Positions 52,002 to 61,064 of a DNA stretch of 64,000 nucleotides are shown piece by piece. Under the pieces are notes generated by a model. That model did not search any database, was not told where the DNA came from, and saw only the letters and a program-made list of their open reading frames with translations. Each line of letters opens with the position of its first letter. The first letter of the stretch is position 1. A program made the translations under genes and the position numbers. Origin of the DNA: Lactobacillus selangorensis (GTDB lineage Bacteria > Bacillota > Bacilli > Lactobacillales > Lactobacillaceae). The stretch lies in the NCBI RefSeq assembly GCF_001437205.1, contig NZ_JQAZ01000002.1, positions 186,001-250,000 of the forward strand, written 5' to 3'.

Positions 52002-53252
52002 TTAATATTCGCGTTTCTGAGGATGCAGCCATTGCTGGACAGTCGTCCGGTGCTTCCAGAGCAATGGAATCAGGAGTAATAAGGATAACATCCCGCAAGC
52101 TGGAAAGCCCCATGCACTCGAAATATCCATCACACCGCCAGCAAACAAACTACCAATCGGTGTTGTGCCTTGATTTAGCAAAACATAAACGCTCATGACA
52201 CGTCCTCTTAATTCGTTGGGAATGCCGAACTGAAACGATGCATTCGACTGATTCAGGAAAATCATATTGCAAAAACCAACCAGAACCATGACGAACATCG
52301 CCAGCCAGTAGGTCCGGACAAATAACATTGACGCCTGCAAAACCGCCGTGCCAATGCCGACATATAAGTAAATATTGCGTTGCAAACCAAAGCGAGACAT
52401 GTAGCTCATCAAAACGGCCGCAATCAGCGAACCAATCCCAGTAGCGGACAGCAAATTGGCATAGGTTTGTGCCCCTGAATGGAGAACAGCTTTGGCAAAA
52501 ATGGGAATAATGACATATAAATTGTAATCCAGCGTGCACACAATTAGCATCAATTCGGCACTGAGTCGAATGGCCGGCTGCTGCCAGACATACCGTAATC
52601 CTTCTTTAACATCCTTCCAGATCCGCTGTTTCGGGTGCGTCGGCACTACTTTCGGCTGTTTAATCAGAAACAAGCCCAGCAAAACGGCTAAATAACTGAT
52701 TGCATCTACCATGAAACAAAACGCCGTCCCATATTGTGCCATCAGGATGCCGGCAATCGAAGGACCGACAATTTTAGCTAAATTAAAAATTGCCGAATTC
52801 AGCGAGATGCCATTCATCAGATCTTTGGGCCCGACCAGCTCGACGACATACGTCTGCCGAGTCGGCGTATCAAAGCTTTGCAGGAGTCCATAACCAATCG
52901 CAATCAGCAGGACTTCCCAGTATTGAACAATTTTGGTATACACAATGACCGTCATGATGACCCCTAAAACTAAGAAACCGCTCTGGGTAATCATCAGAAT
53001 ATTCTTCTTCGGATAACGGTCGATCAACGTGCCGGCCACTAATGTTAACAATAAAATCGGAATAAACTGGCAAGCAGACAAAACACCGACCAGCAAAGCC
53101 GATTTGGTCATTTGGTAAACGAGCCACGTCTGTGCAGTGCGCTGGACCCAAGTGCCCATGACGGAAATACACTGGCCGAACCAGAAATACCGAAAATTTT
53201 TATTATGCAGCGACGAAAAAGTACTTCTTAAAATATCCACTTCAAATCTCAT
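52002..53252 (-). CDS. MFS transporter
   Basis: About 416 aa, 12 membrane segments. WFGQCISVMGTWVQRTAQTW at the N-terminus and RYPKKNILMITQSGFLVL in the loop after TM2-3 fit the EntS/enterobactin-exporter-like MFS group. The start is not firm: ATG at 53252 has AAGGGG right before it, GTG at 53270 lacks a ribosome site and GTG at 53240 would have AGGGG 12 bases before. Substrate unknown. Confidence 0.87.
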   Translation of the reverse strand: MRFEVDILRSTFSSLHNKNFRYFWFGQCISVMGTWVQRTAQTWLVYQMTKSALLVGVLSACQFIPILLLTLVAGTLIDRYPKKNILMITQSGFLVLGVIMTVIVYTKIVQYWEVLLIAIGYGLLQSFDTPTRQTYVVELVGPKDLMNGISLNSAIFNLAKIVGPSIAGILMAQYGTAFCFMVDAISYLAVLLGLFLIKQPKVVPTHPKQRIWKDVKEGLRYVWQQPAIRLSAELMLIVCTLDYNLYVIIPIFAKAVLHSGAQTYANLLSATGIGSLIAAVLMSYMSRFGLQRNIYLYVGIGTAVLQASMLFVRTYWLAMFVMVLVGFCNMIFLNQSNASFQFGIPNELRGRVMSVYVLLNQGTTPIGSLFAGGVMDISSAWGFPACGMLSLLLLIPLLWKHRTTVQQWLHPQKREY

Positions 53253-53382
53253 CCCCTTGGTGAGATCCACGAGATAATTATGCCGTAATTATGACCGGGG
53301 TCTAATGATTATTTTAGCACCGCTAAACCAATTCGTATGCATAAATAAACTGCTTGACTGAAAATTATACATTTTTGTGCCA

Positions 53383-53476
53383 TTTTGTAATTACATAATA
53401 ACTATGGATATTCAGTCTGATGAATTTGCGTTGACTTTTTAAATGAATGCGCTTATATTATTATGTAATTACATAA
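53383..53476 (+). promoter_or_regulatory. deoC promoter with two GntR-type operators
   Basis: TTGACT (53431-53436) and TATATT (53454-53459) are 17 bases apart. A perfect palindrome TTATGTAATTACATAA lies at 53461-53476 just after the -10; a near copy with the same TGTAATTACA core is at 53383-53398. GTAATTAC fits the GT-N4-AC of HutC-type GntR operators. Confidence 0.75.
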
Positions 53477-53492
53477 TAGGAGGAACATAAAG

Positions 53493-54230
53493 ATGCCACA
53501 ATATACACTTGCTGATTTTGCCCGTTTAATTGATCATACCAATTTAAAAGCTTATGCTTCTGCGGAGGATATTATTCAGCTCTGTAATGAAGCAAAGGAG
53601 TATCACTTTAAAATGGTGGCCGTTAACCAGGTACAATCCAAATTATGCGCTGAGCAATTGGCTGGAACTGATATTGATGTTGGCGCTGCAATTAGTTTTC
53701 CTTTAGGTCAAACTACTGTTGAATCAAAAGAATTTGATACCAAAAATGCGATTGAAAATGGTGCAACTGAAATTGATTATGTTATCAACATCACAGAACT
53801 TAAAAATAAAAATTATGCCTATCTCGAGGATGAAATGACACGGATTGTGGCGATTTGCCATGCCCATCAAATTCCCTGCAAAGTCATCTTTGAAAACTGC
53901 TATCTGACCAAAGACGAAATCAAGCAAATGGCTGAAATTGCCTTAAAAGTCAAACCGGATTTCATCAAAACGGCGACTGGCTTTGGAACTGGCGGCGCTA
54001 CTGTCGAAGACGTCAAGCTGATGAAATCAGTCGTAGGCGACAGCGTCAAAGTCAAGGCTGCCGGCGGAATCCGTAATTCGGATACCTTCTTAGCGATGAT
54101 TCAGGCCGGTGCTGACCGAATTGGTACTAGTTCGGGAATCGCCATTATGAACGCTTTAAAACAGCGCATGGATGTCGATCATGTCGATTCAATTACAATC
54201 GATCGCCCGTATGCCAAAGTCAAGCAATAA
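53493..54230 (+). CDS. deoC: Deoxyribose-phosphate aldolase
   Basis: 245 aa. [16 protein letters not shown] holds the Schiff-base Lys, and [12 protein letters not shown] the second conserved Lys. Cleaves 2-deoxyribose-5-phosphate to glyceraldehyde-3-phosphate and acetaldehyde. AGGAGG eight bases before the ATG. Followed by a GntR gene that probably represses it. Confidence 0.95.
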   Translation: MPQYTLADFARLIDHTNLKAYASAEDIIQLCNEAKEYHFKMVAVNQVQSKLCAEQLAGTDIDVGAAISFPLGQTTVESKEFDTKNAIENGATEIDYVINITELKNKNYAYLEDEMTRIVAICHAHQIPCKVIFENCYLTKDEIKQMAEIALKVKPDFIKTATGFGTGGATVEDVKLMKSVVGDSVKVKAAGGIRNSDTFLAMIQAGADRIGTSSGIAIMNALKQRMDVDHVDSITIDRPYAKVKQ

Positions 54231-54293
54231 CTAAAGTCGTGGAGGGCGGCCATCGTCTTTTTACGTTATAATGGAGGCATTCTAAAAGGAAAG

Positions 54294-55028
54294 GTGCACC
54301 TGAAACTGATGACAAGCAAACGGATTCCCAAACATCAGCAAATCGAAGCCGACCTGTTGCAAAAAATCAAAAGCGGCGTTTATCCGCCTGAAACACTGAT
54401 TCCACGTGAGGTTGATCTGATGCAGACCTACCATGTCAGCCGGCCAACGGTTCGCCAGGCGATTCAAGCCTTGGTCGATCAAGGGTTGCTGGAACGAAGA
54501 CGCCGTCGCGGCACGATGGTCAAGCAAAATAAGATTGCCCAGCAATTCACCCAAGTTGTGGAAGGCTACAATGCCGAAATGAGTCAAAAGGGATTGCTTC
54601 CAACCACAAAAGTCTTGTTGTTTCAGGAAGAACCAGCAACATCGGAAGTGGCTGCTAAACTGGAACTCGCTGCCGCTGCCCCCGTTTTCAAATTGGTGCG
54701 CCTGCGTTATGCCAACTATCAGCCGGTCGTCTTGATTACGAGTTATCTTCCAGCAGCAGTTGTGCCGAATTTACTGGAGGCCGACTTTTCACAAGTTTCC
54801 CTTTACGACACGCTCGATCAGCATCATGTCGGCGTTGAACGGGTCCGGCGCCGACTCGAGGTATTGAAATCCGATGAAACGACTTCGGACTTGTTGAACA
54901 TTGCGATTGGCGAGCCGCTTTTCTATTTTCACACTTTGGGATTCACCGCCGCCAACGTTCCCGTCGAATATTCGATCGCCAAATATCGGGGCGATGTCAA
55001 TTACTTTGTAATGGATATTAAACGCTAA
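54294..55028 (+). CDS. GntR-family regulator, HutC subfamily
   Basis: 244 aa. HTH of GntR type (PREVDLMQTYHVSRPTVRQAI) and a UTRA ligand domain (FKLVRLRYANYQPVVLITSY). Start GTG at 54294; ATG at 54309 is a possible alternative. A TATAAT box is at 54266-54271. Probably controls deoC through the two palindromes upstream of that gene. Confidence 0.9.
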   Translation: MHLKLMTSKRIPKHQQIEADLLQKIKSGVYPPETLIPREVDLMQTYHVSRPTVRQAIQALVDQGLLERRRRRGTMVKQNKIAQQFTQVVEGYNAEMSQKGLLPTTKVLLFQEEPATSEVAAKLELAAAAPVFKLVRLRYANYQPVVLITSYLPAAVVPNLLEADFSQVSLYDTLDQHHVGVERVRRRLEVLKSDETTSDLLNIAIGEPLFYFHTLGFTAANVPVEYSIAKYRGDVNYFVMDIKR

Positions 55029-55076
55029 AGGGCCAGAAGTCGTTTTTGGGCTTCGTTGTTTACACCCTGTCAAAAC

Positions 55077-55123
55077 AAAAGCAGCTCTTAAAATGCAAAA
55101 TTTGCATTTTAAGAGCTGCTTTT
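55077..55123. terminator. Bidirectional terminator
   Basis: Perfect 23-bp inverted repeat (AAAAGCAGCTCTTAAAATGC and its complement), between convergent genes. Confidence 0.92.
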
Positions 55124-55139
55124 CGTGAAATAATGACTT

Positions 55140-56915
55140 CTATTTATTAAACTGTTCTTCGACATACTGACGATACAAATCATGGCTGGCGAGGAGTTCT
55201 TGGTGGGTCCCTTCCCCAGTAATCTCGCCGTTTTCAATGAAGATAATCTTATTGGCATCGACGATCGTCGACAGCCGATGGGCAATGACCAGCGTGGTGC
55301 GATTGGCCATCAGGTTGTTGAGCGCACGCTGAACCATTTCTTCGGATTCACTATCAAGACTGGCGGTGGCTTCATCGAGCATTAAAATCTTCGGATTCCG
55401 AAGAAAAGCTCTCGCAATCGCTAATCGCTGCCGCTGACCGCCAGAAACCTTGACGCCACGCTCGCCGACCTGCATATCGAGGCCATCCGGCATATCATGG
55501 ACGAATTGATCGGCGAAAGCTAGTTTCAGCACATGCCACAGGTCATCGTCACTCACTTGTGTGGTCAGTCCATAAGTCAGATTATACCGAATCGTGCCGG
55601 CGAACAAGGCACTATCCTGCGCCACATAGCCGATTTGACCTCGCCACGAATTGAGCGACACATCGTCCAATTCATGGTCGCCGATTTTGATGCGGCCTGA
55701 AGTCGGTTCATAAAAACGTTCCAACAGGCTGAACAATGTCGATTTGCCCGATCCGCTTGGCCCTGCGAAGGCAACCACCGAATTCGGATGGGCTTCGAAA
55801 CTGATATGTTTCAGAATCGGCTTATCCGGCTGATAGCTGAAGCTAACATCTTCAACTGACAAAGTCTGGCCGTCCACGTCGACATCCGCACCAGCAGTCA
55901 GGTCTTCGGTCGGTTGTTCGAGGATGTCATCCAAGCGTGCCGTTGCCCCTTTTGTTTTCTGCAATTGGGTGAAAAACTGTGAAAACTGTGTGGCAGGCGA
56001 AATAACCTGGAATAAATACAACAGGAAAGCGACTAAGGTTCCGACCGATAAGGTGTGGTTTTCGACTCGAATGCCGCCGTATCCAATGACAGTGACGAGA
56101 ATCCCCATCATCGCTAATAACATGATTGGTCCGACAATTGCCATGATTTTAGCTTCAGAAACACCTGTTTGAAACAGGTTATGAATGCCTTGGTCGCCAT
56201 TAGCAATTTCAATATTTTCACCATTCGAAGCTTTCACTAATCGTGTTTCACTCAGCGTTTCAGTCGTTAAACTATTGAAATCGGCGGTTTGCCGCTGTAA
56301 TTGAATCGAAATCCGCCGCATCCACTTGCCAATCGGCACCATCAAAAGGGCCATAATCGGAACGGCGACGAGAATCATCAGCGTCATTTTCCAATCCATC
56401 CAAAACAGCACCACAAACGCCCCGACCATCGATAAAATACCGCTGATAAACGACGGTAGCTGATCGGCGACGAGAGATTTCACAACGGTTGTATCGTTGA
56501 TGATCCGGCTCGTCGTCTCCCCTGTTTGATGGTCGTCATAATAGGGTACCCGCAAATCAATCAGTTTGTGCCAAACAATCTGCCGCAAATTGGCAACGGT
56601 CTGCTCGCCCATGTACCCCATCATATAACTCGAGATGGCACTGGTGAGGGCCTGCAATAAGAAAGCCGCTACAATAATGATGATAAACGTGATATTCAGC
56701 GATTTCAGCGAGAAACCGTCGATTAGATTTTTGGTGAACAGCGGAATTACCAAACTAATCCCGGTTGAAAGCAGACTAATGATGAACCCGATAATAAGAA
56801 ACGTCATATTCGGTTTGGCACGGTTCAGCAGTGCCATAAATTTCTTCCATGTGAATGACTGGCTCAACGCCCGGTCGCTATTTTCAGGATTCTCCCCTGC
56901 ATTTGGATTGCGCAT
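55140..56915 (-). CDS. ABC multidrug half-transporter (LmrA/BmrA type)
   Basis: 591 aa. Six-helix membrane domain (1-330) fused to an ABC ATPase with Walker A GPSGSGKST, signature VSGGQRQR and Walker B ILMLDEATASLD. Homodimeric exporter type. Its promoter is flanked by TTAGGTACCTAA sites. Confidence 0.93.
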   Translation of the reverse strand: MRNPNAGENPENSDRALSQSFTWKKFMALLNRAKPNMTFLIIGFIISLLSTGISLVIPLFTKNLIDGFSLKSLNITFIIIIVAAFLLQALTSAISSYMMGYMGEQTVANLRQIVWHKLIDLRVPYYDDHQTGETTSRIINDTTVVKSLVADQLPSFISGILSMVGAFVVLFWMDWKMTLMILVAVPIMALLMVPIGKWMRRISIQLQRQTADFNSLTTETLSETRLVKASNGENIEIANGDQGIHNLFQTGVSEAKIMAIVGPIMLLAMMGILVTVIGYGGIRVENHTLSVGTLVAFLLYLFQVISPATQFSQFFTQLQKTKGATARLDDILEQPTEDLTAGADVDVDGQTLSVEDVSFSYQPDKPILKHISFEAHPNSVVAFAGPSGSGKSTLFSLLERFYEPTSGRIKIGDHELDDVSLNSWRGQIGYVAQDSALFAGTIRYNLTYGLTTQVSDDDLWHVLKLAFADQFVHDMPDGLDMQVGERGVKVSGGQRQRLAIARAFLRNPKILMLDEATASLDSESEEMVQRALNNLMANRTTLVIAHRLSTIVDANKIIFIENGEITGEGTHQELLASHDLYRQYVEEQFNK

Positions 56916-56947
56916 TTCTTGATCTCTCCTTGCCAGAAAAGTTTCTT

Positions 56948-57013
56948 TTAGGTACCTAACAGAAATTAAAGTATACGCATCTTTTCATAAAATGCAAGCA
57001 TTTATTTAGGTAC
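56948..57013 (-). promoter_or_regulatory. Promoter of the ABC exporter with TTAGGTACCTAA operator
   Basis: Minus-strand TTGCAT (56992-56997) and TATACT (56970-56975), 16 bases apart. TTAGGTACCTAA (56948-56959) is a perfect palindrome just after the -10; TTTAGGTAC (57005-57013) is a half site before the -35. MarR-type operator arrangement; no regulator gene is adjacent in this window. Confidence 0.65.
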
Positions 57014-57024
57014 AAAACAAAAAA

Positions 57025-57143
57025 GTGCGACAAAGTGCGGTTAAATAGTGTAGGTTAAGGAAATTTCAGGCAAAATCTCGGTTTGGGAGATTGAGGCTGA
57101 AATGACTTAAACGCAACTGTTTGCACGATGGAGCACGTTTAGA
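57025..57143 (+). repeat. Structured intergenic element, copy 3 (first of a tandem array)
   Basis: 119 nt. GTGC-GA-CA (57025-57032) pairs with TG-GA-GCAC (57129-57136); GTTTAGA follows at 57137. Inner pairs: GTGC with GCAC, AAATAGT with ACTGTTT (one G-U), TTAAG with CTTAA, ATTTCAG with CTGAAAT, AATCTC with GAGATT. Against copy 1 the two distal helices have changed on both strands while pairing is kept. Confidence 0.75.
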
Positions 57144-57148
57144 TCAGA

Positions 57149-57271
57149 GTGCGACAAAAGTCGGTTTGGGCATTGAGGCTTAAATGAGCTTTGACGTCGA
57201 ATGCTTGCTTCTTAGGCATTCAAGGAAAAGCTTTTTAAACGAAATGGCCAGACTTTTGGAGCACGTTTAGA
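57149..57271 (+). repeat. Structured intergenic element, copy 4 (second of a tandem array)
   Basis: 123 nt. GTGC-GA-CAAAAGTC (57149-57162) pairs with GACTTTTG-GA-GCAC (57251-57264), then GTTTAGA. Inner pairs AGCTTT/AAAGCT and GAATGC/GCATTC. Shares CTTTGACGT and AGGAAAAG with copy 2, so the two array members are of different subtypes. Confidence 0.75.
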
Positions 57272-57276
57272 CCAGC

Positions 57277-57316
57277 GTGCGACAAAGTGTGGTTAAACAG
57301 TGTAGGTTAAGGAAAA
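57277..57316 (+). repeat. Truncated fifth copy of the structured element
   Basis: Only the 5' part is present (GTGCGACAAAGTG, then GGTTAAACAGTGTAGGTTAA, GG); it matches copy 3 and ends where the rarA terminator begins. Confidence 0.65.
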
Positions 57317-57349
57317 CAAAAACCTGCGACTCTAATCGAACGCAGGTTT
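57313..57349 (-). terminator. Terminator of rarA
   Basis: Minus-strand AAACCTGCG / CGCAGGTTT, then T-rich run. Confidence 0.85.
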
Positions 57350-57353
57350 ATTC

Positions 57354-58697
57354 TTAATCTTCCTTCGGTGTTTCGCCATCGTGTTCCTGATGCCATTTCT
57401 TAATCTGTGCCATCCGTTGCTGGGCACGCCCCTCATTGCCTTGATCGGAGGGATGATAATAATGATGCCCCTCTAATTCCGGCGGCATCGTCTTCATATC
57501 GGTCAGCTTGTCCTTAGCATTCTGAGCGTACTGATAATCCTTGCCATAGTTCAGCTCTTTCATCAGTTTGGTCGGCGCATTGCGAATCTGCAGCGGGACC
57601 GGTAAATTGCCGGTTTTTTTCACATCGGCTTTGCTGGCCAATCGAGCTTGATAGACCGCATTGGATTTCGGCGCTAATGACAAATAGATCACCGTTTCCG
57701 TCAAATGAACGTCGCATTCGGGCATACCCAGAAATTGGCAGGCTTGAAAGACATTGACGGCCACATTGAGGGCGTTCGTATCGGCTAGGCCAATATCTTC
57801 ACTAGCAAAGCGCACCAGCCGCCGAGCAATGTACAACGGGTCCTCACCGCCAGCCAGCATCCGGGAACACCAGTAAACGGCGGCATCGACATCGCTGTTA
57901 CGCATCGACTTATGCAGCGCCGAAATCAAATTATAATGTTCTTCGCCGTTTTTATCGTAACGAAGCGATTTGGTGTTGGTCAGCTGATACAGCGTCGCCT
58001 GTGAGATCGACACCGTTCCATCCAGATGCGGACTATTCAAAACGGCCATTTCAAGCGTATTCAAGGCAATCCGTGCATCGCCATTCGCAAATTCAGCAAT
58101 CATTTTCAGCGAAGCATCGTTAATACGGACGTCTAAATCCGGAAACCCCTTTGGATTGGTAATCGCATTTTTCAGCAACTGGATAATATCATCGGTGCTG
58201 AGCCGGTTCAAAACGAAGACCTTGCAGCGGGACAGCAAGGCCGAATTGATTTCAAACGATGGATTCTCAGTCGTCGCCCCAATCAGAATAATACTGCCCT
58301 TTTCGACAAACGGCAGAAAAGCATCCTGCTGGGCCTTATTGAAGCGGTGGATTTCATCGACGAACACGACCGTCTTCTGCCCCATCTGCCGGTTATTTTC
58401 AGCTTCCTCCATAATTTTGCGAATATCCTTGATACTGCTGTTGACGGCACTGAAATTGATAAAAGCCGCCTTCGTCTGGTGGGCAATAATTTCAGCTAAC
58501 GTTGTCTTGCCAACTCCCGGCGGCCCCCAGAAAATCAGCGACGGCAGCTGATCCCGTTCAATCAAATCCCGCAAAATCATATCTTTGCCCAATAATTGCT
58601 GCTGTCCAACAAATTCATCCAGATTTTCAGGCCGGACACGATTGGCGAGCGGCGTGTTCTGCTCATTCTGCTGCTCGAATAATGACCCCTGTTCCAT
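57354..58697 (-). CDS. rarA: Replication-associated recombination protein RarA (MgsA)
   Basis: 447 aa AAA+ ATPase. Walker A GPPGVGKTT, Walker B VVFVDEIHRF, sensor GATTENPSFEIN, and the C-terminal MgsA tetramerisation region (NYGKDYQYAQN near the end). Acts at stalled replication forks. Start at 58697 with GGGAGG upstream. Confidence 0.94.
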   Translation of the reverse strand: MEQGSLFEQQNEQNTPLANRVRPENLDEFVGQQQLLGKDMILRDLIERDQLPSLIFWGPPGVGKTTLAEIIAHQTKAAFINFSAVNSSIKDIRKIMEEAENNRQMGQKTVVFVDEIHRFNKAQQDAFLPFVEKGSIILIGATTENPSFEINSALLSRCKVFVLNRLSTDDIIQLLKNAITNPKGFPDLDVRINDASLKMIAEFANGDARIALNTLEMAVLNSPHLDGTVSISQATLYQLTNTKSLRYDKNGEEHYNLISALHKSMRNSDVDAAVYWCSRMLAGGEDPLYIARRLVRFASEDIGLADTNALNVAVNVFQACQFLGMPECDVHLTETVIYLSLAPKSNAVYQARLASKADVKKTGNLPVPLQIRNAPTKLMKELNYGKDYQYAQNAKDKLTDMKTMPPELEGHHYYHPSDQGNEGRAQQRMAQIKKWHQEHDGETPKED

Positions 58698-58778
58698 TTG
58701 ATAACCGCCTCCCATCAGTTTCTTTTCACTTATGGTAATTCGCCGCCTTCATCTACGCAACTTTTTTTAAAGCAGTCA

Positions 58779-58815
58779 AAAAAATCACGGTCATCTCATT
58801 TGACCGTGATTTTTT
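58779..58815. terminator. Terminator of the PTS-chbG operon
   Basis: AAAAAATCACGGTCA / TGACCGTGATTTTTT with loop TCTCATT. Confidence 0.9.
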
Positions 58816-58830
58816 ATTGAAAGATTTGAC

Positions 58831-59586
58831 TTAAACTTGCAGATAAGTAATCAGCTCAATGTCATGCTCCTTAAGCCATTGCTTCGTCTTCGGGTCAGTC
58901 AGCATCGCCACTTCCTGCGTGCGTGGCACCGTCAGACTGGAATGGGTCAGAATATAGTGGTCCAAATAACCGGGATGGCAGACCATCATTGAATAGCCAT
59001 CATCATGCTTCTCCAATGCGGCCCGTTTCAAAGTATCGTACGGGTCGTAATTGGCGCCCATGCTTTCCATGAACATGTAGAGATTCTTGCCATGCAGCGG
59101 CACCGGCTGCCCATCAAATCTGAATTTCAGGAAATTCAGATGATGCCGATCGGCCACAATCTGCAGCCCCTTCACAAAGTTATCGCTGACCACGGCATGG
59201 CCTTCGAAGTAATCCGGCTTGCGGCCGACTAAACCGACAAAGCGCTGGTACTGAGCCTCGATTTCCATGACGACCTCGTCCAAATTGACAAAGTCATGCG
59301 CAGCACTCCGATACGTTTTCGATGCTTTAAAATAACCATCCGGCGTCGTAATGCTGGGAATCAGTTTAGGGCCCGATAACGGTTTGCCCTGGCAAATTAC
59401 CGTATGAAGGCCGATGCAGACCCCTGGAACATCCGCAATCATCGCCAATCCAGAGCGAGTAGTCGGCATGTTGACCATCAGCCCGACATTCTTAATGATT
59501 CCCTCATGAACCGTTCTTGAAATTCCGACATTGACAGCATCGGAATAGCCTAAATCATCCGCACGTACAATCATTTTTGTACTCAT
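58831..59586 (-). CDS. chbG: ChbG/YdjC-family carbohydrate deacetylase
   Basis: 251 aa. RADDLGYSDAVN supplies the metal-binding Asp pair; GLHTVICQG the first His (GLH); FEGHAVVSDN and MMVCHPGYLD the further ligands. In E. coli ChbG removes an acetyl group from chitooligosaccharide-6-phosphates, so the neighbouring PTS may import an N-acetylated disaccharide. Starts three bases after the EIIBC stop. Confidence 0.9.
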   Translation of the reverse strand: MSTKMIVRADDLGYSDAVNVGISRTVHEGIIKNVGLMVNMPTTRSGLAMIADVPGVCIGLHTVICQGKPLSGPKLIPSITTPDGYFKASKTYRSAAHDFVNLDEVVMEIEAQYQRFVGLVGRKPDYFEGHAVVSDNFVKGLQIVADRHHLNFLKFRFDGQPVPLHGKNLYMFMESMGANYDPYDTLKRAALEKHDDGYSMMVCHPGYLDHYILTHSSLTVPRTQEVAMLTDPKTKQWLKEHDIELITYLQV

Positions 59587-59589
59587 TGA

Positions 59590-61059
59590 TTACGCCTCCA
59601 CTAATTTAAAGTCTGCATCTGCATTTTCAACATCCTGTTGTTCTTTCGATGAAACGCCAATCATGTAAGTGGCAACGGCCGCCCCTGTGAAGGCGATCAC
59701 ACCGCTGATGACCCCGTTGACGAAGTTGGCGGTCGAACCGCCGACATAGCCGGTCAGCGCTAAGAAATTGGCGACTGGAACCAGCACATATGCTGTGACA
59801 TGAGTAGCGCCGGCATATAAGCCGCCTAAGAACCCGCCGATCATCATCCCAATGAAGGGTTTCTTGTAACGAACGGCAATCCCATAGAGACCTGGTTCCG
59901 TTACACCGCCAATCAAGCTGGCAATCAAGTAACTGAAACCTAATGCTTTTTCATCTTTATCTTTAATCCGTAATGAAGCCCCTAAACACATGCCGGCAAC
60001 GGCAAAGCTGGCGGCAATCGCACCTAAATCAACGAAATTTTCATGACCGGATTGGGCGAAAATCATCATCATGGTCGAAATCATAATTAGGTGCATCCCA
60101 GTCATGACTAAGATTTCCCACAGGGCCCCGATGATGGCAACCCCAAGGATGCTCCAAATACCGCCCATTTTACCGAAGGCTAAGATGCCGTCCGAGATGT
60201 AACGGCCTAAGAAGGTCCCGGCTGGCCCGATAATGGTCAAAGTCAGCGGCAGCATGACAATAATCGTCAGCGTCGGCACGAAGATGGTGCTCAAGGCGTC
60301 CGGCGTATACTTCTTGAAGAATTTTTCAACGTACGACATAATCCAAACGGCAACGATAATCGGAATAACGCCGCTGCTGTAATCGACCAGCGTCATTGGA
60401 ATGCCGTAAACACTGAAGGCTTTCCCTGCTTTAACGATGTTGACCAAGTTGGGGTCCAAAAGGATGGCACCCAAGAACATCGAAACCATCGTGCTCGTGT
60501 GGAACTGTTTCGAAGCTGTGTAGCCCAAGAAAATCGGGAAGAAGTAGAACCCAGCGTCTCCGACTAAAACGAACAGCCGGTAAGTGTCGCTGCTGGTGCT
60601 GAGCCAGTTCAGCATGGTCGGTCCGAATATAGCGGCGAACATCTTGAACATGGACGCTGCAATCAGAATCGGAATCAAAGGTGTCAAGCAGCCGGCCAGC
60701 TTGTTCAGGATAGTCGTGCCTAGCCCTTTCCAAGTAAAGGGCTGTTTTTCCTTGCTGAGATTGGCATCGAGATTTTCATCAATCGGGGCGTTCCGTTTCA
60801 GCCCGCTGACGGCGGTCAAGGCGTCGTAAACTTTGGCGACAGTTTGGCCGATGATGACCTGATACTGGCCGCCGGCACGGTTGACGCCGATAACTCCCTT
60901 GATGTTTTGGACTTTGTCATCCTTCGGAATACTTTCATCTTTCAAATTGAAACGCAGCCGGGTCATGCAGTGCGTCACGGACGAAATATTATCGGTGCCG
61001 CCGACTGCAGTTAGAACGGCTTCTGCAGTTTGTGTGTATTGGTCTTCTTTGTTTGCCAT
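59590..61059 (-). CDS. PTS glucose-superfamily EIIBC permease
   Basis: 489 aa. EIIB domain (1-85) with phospho-Cys31 in VTHCMTRLRF; EIIC of the sucrose/trehalose/MurNAc type with GALWEILVMTGMHLIMI. No EIIA domain; a separate EIIA is two genes upstream. The sugar is not determined; chbG next door hints at an N-acetylated disaccharide. Start at 61059 with AAGGAG. Confidence 0.92.
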   Translation of the reverse strand: MANKEDQYTQTAEAVLTAVGGTDNISSVTHCMTRLRFNLKDESIPKDDKVQNIKGVIGVNRAGGQYQVIIGQTVAKVYDALTAVSGLKRNAPIDENLDANLSKEKQPFTWKGLGTTILNKLAGCLTPLIPILIAASMFKMFAAIFGPTMLNWLSTSSDTYRLFVLVGDAGFYFFPIFLGYTASKQFHTSTMVSMFLGAILLDPNLVNIVKAGKAFSVYGIPMTLVDYSSGVIPIIVAVWIMSYVEKFFKKYTPDALSTIFVPTLTIIVMLPLTLTIIGPAGTFLGRYISDGILAFGKMGGIWSILGVAIIGALWEILVMTGMHLIMISTMMMIFAQSGHENFVDLGAIAASFAVAGMCLGASLRIKDKDEKALGFSYLIASLIGGVTEPGLYGIAVRYKKPFIGMMIGGFLGGLYAGATHVTAYVLVPVANFLALTGYVGGSTANFVNGVISGVIAFTGAAVATYMIGVSSKEQQDVENADADFKLVEA

Positions 61060-61064
61060 GATAT

